Below are positions 15,219 through 21,745 of a stretch of 21,745 nt of DNA, piece after piece. Origin of the DNA: Bacteroidota bacterium (GTDB lineage Bacteria > Bacteroidota > Bacteroidia > Flavobacteriales > Flavobacteriaceae); contig JAEYZX010000147.1 of the NCBI GenBank assembly GCA_023427845.1, positions 1 to 21,745 of the forward strand. Direction: 5' to 3'. A model generated the notes under the pieces. That model saw nothing but the letters and a program-made list of their open reading frames with translations, was not told where the DNA came from and did no database searches. Numbering within the stretch: position 1 is the first letter of the stretch; each line of letters opens with the position of its first letter. A program made the position numbers and the translations under genes.

Positions 15219-15686
15219 TTACCAGGTAGTAAAAGGTTTAGAGCTCAGATAGGCATTGTAATACCGATTATCGTTGGTCACTTCTTGTCCGAGCCATGAA
15301 GGTTTTTCAAACAATTCGTTTTCATTTTGCAATTCGATTTCGGCAATTGTTAACCCGGTGTTTATCCCTGTAAATTCATCGACTTCAAACAGATGTTTGC
15401 CAACCGGAACATTATACCTGATCTTTTCGATCACGCCTTCTTCACAAATATCGAGCAATGGTCGTGCTTCAAATAGAGGAAGCTCGGTTTCCCATTCCAA
15501 CCGCGTGGTACCGGTCGAATTCCCTTTGCCTTTAATTGTCAGAAATCCGCTTTCGCCTTTGATGCGAATCCTGACCGTGCGGTGCGGATCGGAATTTAAG
15601 TAGCCCTGCAATATCGGTGTTTTAGATGTTGCGAATTTTTTATAATCGTCCGATAGCACCAGGAATTTCCGTTCGATTTCTACCAT
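15219..15686 (-). CDS. CYTH-domain / triphosphate tunnel metalloenzyme
   Basis: A 155-aa protein of the CYTH superfamily, whose members hydrolyse or cyclise triphosphates (inorganic triphosphatase, thiamine triphosphatase, class IV adenylate cyclase). The N-terminal ExExK hallmark is E3-I-E5-R-K7. Tunnel-lining charges follow in alternating strands: R37/R39/R41 (RTVRIRIKG), K52/K54 (TIKGKG), E64 and E66 (RLEWETE), K88/R90 (EKIRY), D103/E104 (FEVDEFTG) and E116/E118 (AEIELQ). Small bacterial members of this type usually act as triphosphatases, so that is the likelier activity, though the substrate cannot be read from sequence. It is divergent from the gcr-like gene (73 bp gap). Confidence 0.92.
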   Translation of the reverse strand: MVEIERKFLVLSDDYKKFATSKTPILQGYLNSDPHRTVRIRIKGESGFLTIKGKGNSTGTTRLEWETELPLFEARPLLDICEEGVIEKIRYNVPVGKHLFEVDEFTGINTGLTIAEIELQNENELFEKPSWLGQEVTNDNRYYNAYLSSKPFTTW

Positions 15687-15759
15687 TTTATAAATTTTAT
15701 TATTGCCAAGGTACTAAAAACTGTACTTCAAATTTGTATTTTTACCCAATACGCAACTA

Positions 15760-17829
15760 ATGAAATTTCAACGTTTACGACGTAAACCGCAAATTACTGC
15801 TGCAGAATATATTGCAGAACTATGCAGTAAAAATATTTCATGGCAGAAACACGACGATGATTTGGAAATACTTATCCAGGTTGTCAGGAAAATCCGGCCA
15901 AGGAAACCTCATACAACAATTGTAGACCTGACCGGTCTGTTAGAGTTTTTAAAGAGCAATCGTCAATGTGCGTCATTCTTCTCTATTTATCTCAAAGGAA
16001 TATTATATCACAAAAAATTCAACAAATTCCTCTCGGATGCCGCGATCCTGCAGGACGTCAATTTTTTCTACGAGGTAAAAAGCAGGTTGTATGCCAAGAT
16101 CCTTCCCAACCAGCCGCAAAAAGACCGGCTTGAATATGTACTGAACCAGGTGTTCTATCTGGCAACGGATAATATCTGGATCAGTAAAATCCCATCGGCC
16201 CAGCTGGAAGAATTGTATGACATCCTTAAATTTTCGAGTATCTATGAAACGGTCGAACCTGATTCGCCGTTGTCGGAGATGATGCATTCGATGCATTTGA
16301 TTGCGCAACGCATCAGTGGACGTGCAATGGAAACGGAAGTGATTAAGATGGTGCCCGAGTTTGACGATCTTGAGAGTCCGTTTACCGCCTTTGAATATGA
16401 ATTAGTACAGACTATAGAGCTTATCCGAACCTCCGGTCAGCATTTTATCACTTCGGATGAATCGTATCGTCAGCTTCTTATCTTGCATAGCCATTGCGAG
16501 GAGTTTGTCGATAAAGCTTTTAGCAATAGCAGTAAATACGGGATATCGCTTCGGGTAAACCAAAACTTATTAAAAATCAGGCAACAGCTTGAGCGGCTGA
16601 AAATTTTGTTGCCTCTGCTGGTGGTGGATGCACCTGAACAAAAGAAGCAAAACAGCATTACACTTGCATTACAACTCATCAAATACAATTGCTACAAAAA
16701 TAATGTCCGGAAATTCATAAGCGAAAGTACGCAGCTGCTGTCGTATGAAATCACGCAGCATACCGCAAAAACAGGAGAAAATTATATTACCGAGGGCAGG
16801 CGTGAGTATTTCCTGATGCTCCGGAGTTCACTTGGCGGCGGATTGATTGTTGGTATTGCGTGCATCATCAAAATACTTTTGGGTCAAATCGACACAAGCT
16901 ATTTTGGGCATGCATTTCTGTACAGCATGAATTATGCCCTTGCGTTTATTACAATTTATCTGCTGGGCTTTACACTTGCAACGAAGCAGCCTGCAATGAC
17001 CGCTTCCGCATTGGTAAAGGCACTTGTGCAGGGAACGAAGCAAAAAGGGAAAGGCAGTGAGAAATATGCGGCTTTTGCAATCTTATTCGCCCGCGTATTT
17101 CGTTCACAATTTATCGCGTTTGTCGGAAATGTGGTTACCGCATTCTCGATTCCGCTGCTCATAGTTTGGGTGATCGACCTGATTTTTAAATATAATCTCG
17201 GAATGGCAAATTGGCATTCGTTGATAAGCAATCAAAGCCCGATTCACTCACTCGCAATCGTGCATGCTGCCATTGCAGGTGTTTACCTGTTCTTGTCGGG
17301 AATCATCTCGGGGAGCATTGCGAACCGCGACAAACACAATCAGGTATATTATCGCATCCAGGAACATCCTTTACTTAAAAAATGGCTTGGCCGACAACGT
17401 ACTATACAAGTGTCGGAAGTATATGAAAAGAAAAGTGCCGGAATCATTTCAAACTTCTGGTTTGGTGTCTTTATGGGAACAACGGCGTCGGTTGGGATGT
17501 TTCTCGGCCTGGATATTGACGTACGCCATATCACATTCGCCAGTGGTAATTTGGCACTCGGAATTTATGGCGCAAATTTCCTTGTCACCAAAACGTTACT
17601 TTTCTGGGGAATATTCGGCGTTGCAATGATTGGAGTGGTGAATTTCGCTGTGAGTTTTGGATTGTCGCTCGGACTTGCATTCCGTTCCCGTGATATTGCA
17701 ATCACCGAATTGCAATCGGTCATGGCATCGGTATGGAGGCTTTTTAAAGCCAAGCCGATAAGTTTCTTTTTTCCAACTGAACGCCGTGAAAAACCGGTTG
17801 TTGACGTCGAATATCTAAAACCGGAGTAA
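15760..17829 (+). CDS. Gcr-family (COG4389) membrane protein, usually labelled site-specific recombinase
   Basis: A 689-aa protein. The first ~345 residues are soluble and helical, rich in charged residues. The second half has about seven hydrophobic segments (near 352-366, 377-402, 448-470, 498-516, 556-575, 586-604, 612-640) with Gly-rich helices such as GGGLIVGIACIIKILLG. It matches by overall pattern the family named after the gonococcal gcr gene and annotated as 'site-specific recombinase'. I find no serine- or tyrosine-recombinase catalytic arrangement, and a polytopic membrane protein is an unlikely recombinase, so the label should not be taken as function. It ends 3 nt before dinB and probably forms an operon with it. 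Confidence 0.8.
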   Translation: MKFQRLRRKPQITAAEYIAELCSKNISWQKHDDDLEILIQVVRKIRPRKPHTTIVDLTGLLEFLKSNRQCASFFSIYLKGILYHKKFNKFLSDAAILQDVNFFYEVKSRLYAKILPNQPQKDRLEYVLNQVFYLATDNIWISKIPSAQLEELYDILKFSSIYETVEPDSPLSEMMHSMHLIAQRISGRAMETEVIKMVPEFDDLESPFTAFEYELVQTIELIRTSGQHFITSDESYRQLLILHSHCEEFVDKAFSNSSKYGISLRVNQNLLKIRQQLERLKILLPLLVVDAPEQKKQNSITLALQLIKYNCYKNNVRKFISESTQLLSYEITQHTAKTGENYITEGRREYFLMLRSSLGGGLIVGIACIIKILLGQIDTSYFGHAFLYSMNYALAFITIYLLGFTLATKQPAMTASALVKALVQGTKQKGKGSEKYAAFAILFARVFRSQFIAFVGNVVTAFSIPLLIVWVIDLIFKYNLGMANWHSLISNQSPIHSLAIVHAAIAGVYLFLSGIISGSIANRDKHNQVYYRIQEHPLLKKWLGRQRTIQVSEVYEKKSAGIISNFWFGVFMGTTASVGMFLGLDIDVRHITFASGNLALGIYGANFLVTKTLLFWGIFGVAMIGVVNFAVSFGLSLGLAFRSRDIAITELQSVMASVWRLFKAKPISFFFPTERREKPVVDVEYLKPE

Positions 17830-17832
17830 TCA

Positions 17833-18915
17833 ATGAATGCTAAAGTTCGACTCCGTAAAATCATCCATGTCGATATGGATGCGTTTTATGCATCGGTCGA
17901 ACAGATGGATAATCCTGAATTGAAAGGAAAACCATTAGCGGTTGGCGGATCTGAAAACCGCGGCGTGGTTGCAGCGGCGAGCTACGAAGCACGAAAATTT
18001 GGCGTACGAAGCGCAATCAGTGGTGTCCTGGCAAAAAAGTATTGTCCGGAGCTTATATTCGTTCGCCCGCGGTTCGATCGCTATAAGGAAATCTCAAATA
18101 AAATCCGCGCAATATTTCTTGACTATACCGATTTGGTCGAGCCACTTTCGCTTGATGAAGCGTATCTTGATGTTACGCAAAATAAAAAGGGAATTCCGAG
18201 TGCGACGATGATTGCGCAGGAAATCAGAAAGCGAATTTTTGAAGAAGTCGGATTGACAGCATCGGCAGGGATTTCAATCAATAAATTCGTCGCCAAAATT
18301 GCATCCGATTTCAATAAGCCTAACGGACAGAAAACCGTAAATCCGGATGAGGTCATCTCTTTTCTTGAGGCGCTGCCAATACGGAAGTTTTATGGCGTCG
18401 GAAAAGTCACGACCGAGAAAATGTACCAACTTGGCATATTTACGGGAGCCGACCTTAAGCTAAAATCGTTGGAATTCCTCGAAAAACACTTTGGTAAATC
18501 GGGTGCGTATTATTTTAATATCGTGCGGGGAATCCACGAAAGTGAAGTAAAGCCGGAGCGCATCGCCAAATCGGTTGCTACCGAACATACTTTCGACGAG
18601 AACCTGACCTCGGAAATCTTTATGCTTGAGAAGTTGGAGGCGATCGCAGGCGAATTGGAAAGGCGTCTGAAACGGTATGATGTAGCAGGGAAAACCGTTA
18701 CATTGAAAATCAAGTACAGCGATTTCACGCTGCAGACACGCAGCAAAACCCTTCCCTATTTCATATCCGATAAATCACTCATGCTCGAAATTGCAAAAGA
18801 ATTACTGTACCAGGAACGGATGAAAGAATCGGTCAGGCTTTTGGGGATTTCGCTAAGCAACCTCAATACCGAGATCAAGAAAACCGTTGCAGTTCAATTG
18901 AAATTTGAATTCTAA
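17833..18915 (+). CDS. dinB: DNA polymerase IV (Y-family)
   Basis: An error-prone translesion polymerase, 360 aa. The palm motifs are HVDMDAFYASVE with D14 (metal ligand; Y19 at the steric-gate position) and PLSLDEAYLDV with D108/E109, completing the triad known from E. coli DinB (D8, D103, E104). Further blocks are AASYEARKFGVRS (48-60) and SAGISINKFVAKIASDFNKPNG (thumb/palm, about 144-165), the HhH segment at IRKFYGVGKVT, and the little-finger domain to about 350. The end reads VQLKFEF, a plausible β-clamp-binding peptide. It lies 3 nt behind the gcr-like gene, so expression follows that promoter; no SOS-type box is visible. The end is convergent with pyk (21 bp gap, no clear terminator). 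Confidence 0.96.
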   Translation: MNAKVRLRKIIHVDMDAFYASVEQMDNPELKGKPLAVGGSENRGVVAAASYEARKFGVRSAISGVLAKKYCPELIFVRPRFDRYKEISNKIRAIFLDYTDLVEPLSLDEAYLDVTQNKKGIPSATMIAQEIRKRIFEEVGLTASAGISINKFVAKIASDFNKPNGQKTVNPDEVISFLEALPIRKFYGVGKVTTEKMYQLGIFTGADLKLKSLEFLEKHFGKSGAYYFNIVRGIHESEVKPERIAKSVATEHTFDENLTSEIFMLEKLEAIAGELERRLKRYDVAGKTVTLKIKYSDFTLQTRSKTLPYFISDKSLMLEIAKELLYQERMKESVRLLGISLSNLNTEIKKTVAVQLKFEF

Positions 18916-18936
18916 AAAATCTCCAAAGCCGATTAA

Positions 18937-20367
18937 TTATTCAATTTGAGACACCCGCAGCGTATTTACCATTCCTTTATCGGTAACCGGCATAGCTGCA
19001 AGATTGATCAGAAAATCGCCTTTCTGTACAAATCCGCTCTCTTTTGCCATTTCGTTGATATGCGTCACCGTTTCGTCTGTACTCACAAATTGATCGTAAT
19101 AAAATGATTTCACGCCCCAAAGTAAGTTGAGCTGTGTCAAGATCCTTTTGTTCGATGTAAACACAAGTATATGCGCCATCGGACGCCATGCAGAAATCTG
19201 GAACGCTGTATAACCGCTATTGGTTAAAGTACAAATTGCCTTGGCCTGAATAACATTGGCCATTGTCGCGGCATGATGGCAGATGGTTTTGGTGATGAAT
19301 CGTTTTGTTCGCACTTGTGGAGTATTCTGTGGAACGGTGATCAATGGCGAATCCTCGACCGCTTCAATGATCTGGGTCATTTTCTGGATCACCTGTACCG
19401 GATAATTTCCAACCGAAGTTTCTCCTGAAAGCATTACTGCATCGGCTCCATCCATTACCGAGTTCGCGACGTCATTGACTTCGGCCCGGGTTGGTGTAAG
19501 GCTTGTAATCATTGTTTCCATCATTTGGGTTGCGATGATTACCGGAATGCGTGCAGTCTTTGCGCGGTTAACCAATTTTTTCTGGATCAAAGGGACTTCG
19601 TGTGCCGGAACCTCGACTCCCAAATCGCCACGCGCAACCATCAGTCCGTCGCAGTACGCAACAATCTTGTCGATATTTTCGACGGCTTCAGGCTTTTCAA
19701 TTTTAGCTATAATCGGAATTTTGTGATCGGAATGCTGGTCGATTAGATCTTGAAGTTCCTGAAGATCTTTTGGCGTCCGGACAAATGACAATGCAATCCA
19801 GTCGACTTTTTGCCCGATTGCAAAAATGGCATCCTTGATGTCCTTTTTCGTCAATGCCGGTAGCGATACTTTAGTGTTTGGCAGGTTCACGCCTTTTTTC
19901 GACTTTAATGGCCCGCCCTGGATTACCCGCGCCACAACTTCAGTGGTTCTGTTCGTTTCTACAACTTCAAAAATCAGCTTACCGTCGTCAAGCAAGATCC
20001 GTTCACCGGGATTTACATCACGCGGAAATTCTTTATAATTCATATACACTTTTTCGGCAGTGCCGGGAATGTCCTCCGCAGTCGTAAACGTTATTAATTC
20101 GCCGTTTACAACCACTACATCTTCTTTCATTATACCGACGCGGAGTTTTGGGCCTTGCAAATCGGCAAGGATTGCGGTCGTATATCCAAATTCGTCATTT
20201 AACGCCCGGATCAGGTCAATCTTGGATTTTACGTCATCGTAATCGGCGTGCGAAAAATTAACACGGAACACGTTTACGCCTGCCTCGATCATATCTTTAA
20301 GGACCTCACGCGAACTGCAAGCTGGTCCGAGAGTAGCTACAATTTTTGTCTTTTTAATAGTTGGCAT
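18937..20367 (-). CDS. pyk: Pyruvate kinase
   Basis: Transfers phosphate from phosphoenolpyruvate to ADP in the last step of glycolysis. The 476-aa protein has R35/N37/S39 (FRVNFSH), the active-site signature IIAKIEKPEAVENI with catalytic K222 and metal ligand E224, D248 (ARGDLGVE), and T280/Q281 (IIATQMMETM) with ...TRAEVNDVANSV. At the positions that distinguish K+-dependent from K+-independent enzymes (rabbit 113, 114, 117, 120) it has L70, Q71, K74 and V77, the K+-independent set. It is the last gene of the fabF-rnc-IPExxxVDY-pyk row, starting 2 nt after the preceding stop, a gene order common in Bacteroidota. Confidence 0.97.
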   Translation of the reverse strand: MPTIKKTKIVATLGPACSSREVLKDMIEAGVNVFRVNFSHADYDDVKSKIDLIRALNDEFGYTTAILADLQGPKLRVGIMKEDVVVVNGELITFTTAEDIPGTAEKVYMNYKEFPRDVNPGERILLDDGKLIFEVVETNRTTEVVARVIQGGPLKSKKGVNLPNTKVSLPALTKKDIKDAIFAIGQKVDWIALSFVRTPKDLQELQDLIDQHSDHKIPIIAKIEKPEAVENIDKIVAYCDGLMVARGDLGVEVPAHEVPLIQKKLVNRAKTARIPVIIATQMMETMITSLTPTRAEVNDVANSVMDGADAVMLSGETSVGNYPVQVIQKMTQIIEAVEDSPLITVPQNTPQVRTKRFITKTICHHAATMANVIQAKAICTLTNSGYTAFQISAWRPMAHILVFTSNKRILTQLNLLWGVKSFYYDQFVSTDETVTHINEMAKESGFVQKGDFLINLAAMPVTDKGMVNTLRVSQIE

Positions 20368-20369
20368 TC

Positions 20370-20849
20370 TTAAAAAATTAGATTGTTCTTAGATTTTATT
20401 TTAGCGGTATCGACACTGTAAACCGTCGATATCTGGGGTGCTGTCTGTATTTGTTCGGTTATTTTTTCGACTGGCATCTCCGAATTTTCGATCTTCAAAA
20501 AATAGTCCACTTTTTTAAATTCAGGCAGCAAATATACTTGAGTCGCAACTGCCATTCCGGCTCCTGCAAACAGGTCGGCCGTAGTTTCGGAATTCGAAAG
20601 TACCTCGTTTCTATTCTGAATCAAATTCCAATATATTTCCCGTTCAGGATTTTCAAACAGATAGCGGGAAAATGAGGTGGTGCCTTCCTTGATGCGGACT
20701 TGAATTTCCTCCTTGCTTTTTTGGAGAAGCACCGGCAATTTTTGGTTCAGGATATAGGCTAATCGATAGTCTTCTAGAGAAGTATGGATGGCGATAAGTT
20801 GATAGTCGATTTCGTCAAAATCATCAATATGCAATTTGTGAATGGCCAT
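20370..20849 (-). CDS. IPExxxVDY-family protein
   Basis: A 159-aa soluble protein of a bacteroidete-specific family of unknown function. It is named for a motif that here reads LPEFKKVDY (residues 108-116). The N-terminus MAIHKLHIDDFDEIDYQLIAIHTSLEDYRLAY is typical of the family, as is its position between rnc and pyk. Acidic N-terminal third, no signal peptide and no membrane helix. It is separated from the end of the rnc frame by 111 bp and from pyk by 2 nt. The conserved linkage with rnc suggests a role in RNA or ribosome metabolism, but there is no direct evidence for this in the sequence. Confidence 0.9.
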   Translation of the reverse strand: MAIHKLHIDDFDEIDYQLIAIHTSLEDYRLAYILNQKLPVLLQKSKEEIQVRIKEGTTSFSRYLFENPEREIYWNLIQNRNEVLSNSETTADLFAGAGMAVATQVYLLPEFKKVDYFLKIENSEMPVEKITEQIQTAPQISTVYSVDTAKIKSKNNLIF

Positions 20850-20960
20850 ACAAAGATAATAAGCCGTAAAGATAGGGTTTCTGTGCTACATAAGAAAAGC
20901 GGAGTAATTTGCTTAACGATTATTTATCAACGAAAACGTAATAGTGTTGCGAATTGCGAT

Positions 20961-21080
20961 TTACTTTTTGTTAATTTTTTCTTGAAAAGCGAAAAAGGCG
21001 CGTCGTGAAGCTTTTTCTTCGGCTTTCTTTTTGGAAGTCGCGCGGGCTTTCGCGATCACTTTGTTATAGATACTGAACTA
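20961..21080 (-). pseudogene. rnc: Detached 3' part of rnc behind an in-frame amber codon (dsRNA-binding domain remainder)
   Basis: Behind the TAG at 21078-21080 the rnc frame stays open for 38 codons to a TAA at 20961-20963. It reads FSIYNKVIAKARAT, then SKKKAEEKASRRAFFAFQEK, INKK. This is the second half of a double-stranded-RNA-binding domain, including the basic start of its last helix (SKKKAEEKAS). With the amber codon read as one residue the whole frame is 246 aa, the normal length of RNase III. The TAG stands where a Gln (CAG) would need only one C-to-T change. No start codon makes this part a separate gene. Confidence 0.85.
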
Positions 21081-21701
21081 TACGCCATACAATCGCTGGC
21101 CGTCGATCCCGTTATCCTCGAAGACGTCAAAGTGGAACGATTTTTTTTCTTTTTGGCACCATTCGATCAGCAGGCTTTTATAACTGATTACCTTCCCTTC
21201 CAGTTTTGCAATGTCCACATAGGGTTCAACTACCCGTTTTTGGATAAATTTTTCGCAATAGGTATATCCGCGATCCAGATAAATGGCGCCAACAACAGCT
21301 TCAAAGATGTTGCCATGGATATTTTCGCCAAAATTGCTTATCGGGATTTTACTTTCAATGAACCGGATCAGGTTCAGATCACGTCCGAGTTCATTTAAAT
21401 GTTCCCGACTCACGATTTTTGATCGCATTTTGGTCAGATATCCTTCATCTCCCAATGGTGCTTTCTCGAACAGATGAGCAGCTATTACAGCACTTAGAAT
21501 TGAGTCGCCCAGAAATTCCAGCCGTTCGTAATTTATCGGTATTCCGCTTACGTCGATTTTGTTCGATGATCGGTGCGTGAATGCTTTCTGATAGAATTCG
21601 AGCGTGATAGGCCGAAATCCCAAAATTGCTTCGAGTTCATTAAAAAAAATCCCGTCTTCTTGAGCACGGGATTTTTTAAATATTTTTTTTAAGAACCGCA
21701 T
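21078..21701 (-). CDS. rnc: Ribonuclease III, truncated by an in-frame stop
   Basis: A double-strand-specific endoribonuclease that processes rRNA precursors and structured mRNAs. The catalytic domain is complete: signature YERLEFLGDSIL (58-69) with E59, E62 and D66, E134 in GNIFEAVVGAIYLD, and DEGYLTKMRSKIVSRE (85-100). At the position of E. coli metal ligand D114 it has N131. The dsRNA-binding domain starts at about 172 (SYKSLLIEWCQ), but the frame stops at codon 208 (TAG), leaving 207 aa instead of about 246; the missing part follows in the same frame. The start ATG lies 8 nt behind the fabF stop, consistent with an operon. Codons 9-20 form a perfect 12-bp hairpin with a U tract. Either a nonsense mutation, a sequencing error or a recoded codon explains the break. 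Confidence 0.9.
   Translation of the reverse strand: MRFLKKIFKKSRAQEDGIFFNELEAILGFRPITLEFYQKAFTHRSSNKIDVSGIPINYERLEFLGDSILSAVIAAHLFEKAPLGDEGYLTKMRSKIVSREHLNELGRDLNLIRFIESKIPISNFGENIHGNIFEAVVGAIYLDRGYTYCEKFIQKRVVEPYVDIAKLEGKVISYKSLLIEWCQKEKKSFHFDVFEDNGIDGQRLYGV
21642..21677 (-). terminator. Terminator-like hairpin inside the 5' coding region of rnc
   Basis: Read in the direction of rnc, AAAAAATCCCGT (21677-21666) pairs perfectly with ACGGGATTTTTT (21655-21644) around a 10-nt loop. The T tract extends to 8 T (21649-21642). The shape is that of an intrinsic terminator or of an RNase III-cleavable stem, and it lies over codons 9-20. The GC core is only five pairs, so termination efficiency is uncertain. 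It is also symmetric enough to act on the opposite strand. Confidence 0.4.
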
Positions 21702-21709
21702 TAATGATT

Positions 21710-21745
21710 TTAATCTATTTTTTTAAACAGCACACAAGCATTATG
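21710..21745 (-). CDS. fabF: 3-oxoacyl-ACP synthase II, C-terminal 11 residues only
   Basis: The last codons at the window edge, on the minus strand, read HNACVLFKKID and stop at TAA (21710-21712). This fits the C-terminus of FabF, which ends in a (G)GHNA.VxFKK pattern, and FabF precedes rnc in many Bacteroidota. Only 36 bp are visible, so the call rests on this short tail and on gene order. The rnc ATG follows after 8 nt. Confidence 0.7.
   Translation of the reverse strand, partial: HNACVLFKKID

Noticed and set aside
18916..18936. A terminator between the convergent dinB and pyk genes
   Set aside because: The 21-bp gap has no stable hairpin with a T tract; only AT-rich short repeats are visible.
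20851..20858. Minus-strand TATCTTTG directly before the IPExxxVDY start as a promoter
   Set aside because: It is one base from the ATG, so the transcript would start inside the coding region, and there is no TTG at the right distance; likely chance, though a leaderless mRNA cannot be excluded.
20850..20960. A separate small gene between the end of the rnc frame and the IPExxxVDY gene
   Set aside because: No open frame with a credible start and length is seen on either strand, and no clear terminator or structured RNA.

Overview
The window looks like chromosomal DNA of a member of the Bacteroidota, most likely Flavobacteriaceae (Flavobacterium-like). The protein sequences point there: an IPExxxVDY-family protein, a patatin–β-barrel fusion, short bacteroidete-type HmgA and HppD, and a fabF-rnc-IPExxxVDY-pyk order. 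Several intergenic regions carry the Bacteroidota promoter pattern (TTG, about 18-22 bp, TAnnTTTG) instead of an E. coli-type -35/-10, and Shine-Dalgarno sequences are weak or absent. Nearly every base is accounted for by housekeeping or conserved accessory genes. There is no prophage, insertion sequence, CRISPR array, rRNA or tRNA that I can see.

Layout. (1) 1-3731, plus strand: the 3' part of uvrC (its start lies outside the window), then a PlpD-like secreted patatin with a POTRA/outer-membrane barrel. (2) 3728-5691, minus strand: a sodium:neurotransmitter-symporter (NSS) family transporter whose stop overlaps the start of a 50-residue MetS-like single-helix subunit. (3) 5950-10414, plus strand: homogentisate dioxygenase, 4-hydroxyphenylpyruvate dioxygenase, a DUF3108 protein and tryptophan 2,3-dioxygenase. 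With the divergent transporter this is a plausible aromatic amino acid uptake and breakdown locus. It holds two notable non-coding stretches: a large imperfect palindrome (7111-7190) and a probable independent small RNA with its own promoter and terminator (about 8519-8636). (4) 10425-14699, plus strand: a lipoprotein M23 peptidase and glucose-6-phosphate isomerase (1-bp overlap), a four-helix membrane protein, and two tandem RlpA-like paralogues (1-bp overlap). (5) 14715-15686, minus strand: a CYTH/triphosphate tunnel enzyme and a stand-alone response-regulator receiver. (6) 15760-18915, plus strand: a Gcr-family ('site-specific recombinase') membrane protein and DNA polymerase IV. (7) 18937-21745, minus strand: fabF (last codons only), rnc, an IPExxxVDY protein and pyruvate kinase.

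The most noteworthy points are these. An in-frame amber codon interrupts rnc inside the dsRNA-binding domain, and the reading frame continues intact behind it for 38 codons. A terminator-like hairpin lies within the first 20 codons of the same gene. The hppD-DUF3108 gap holds a candidate small RNA whose closing stem and terminator hairpin are mutually exclusive. An unannotated MetS-like microprotein is translationally coupled to the NSS transporter. The M23 peptidase carries HxC in place of HxH, and the pyruvate kinase has the residue set of K+-independent enzymes.
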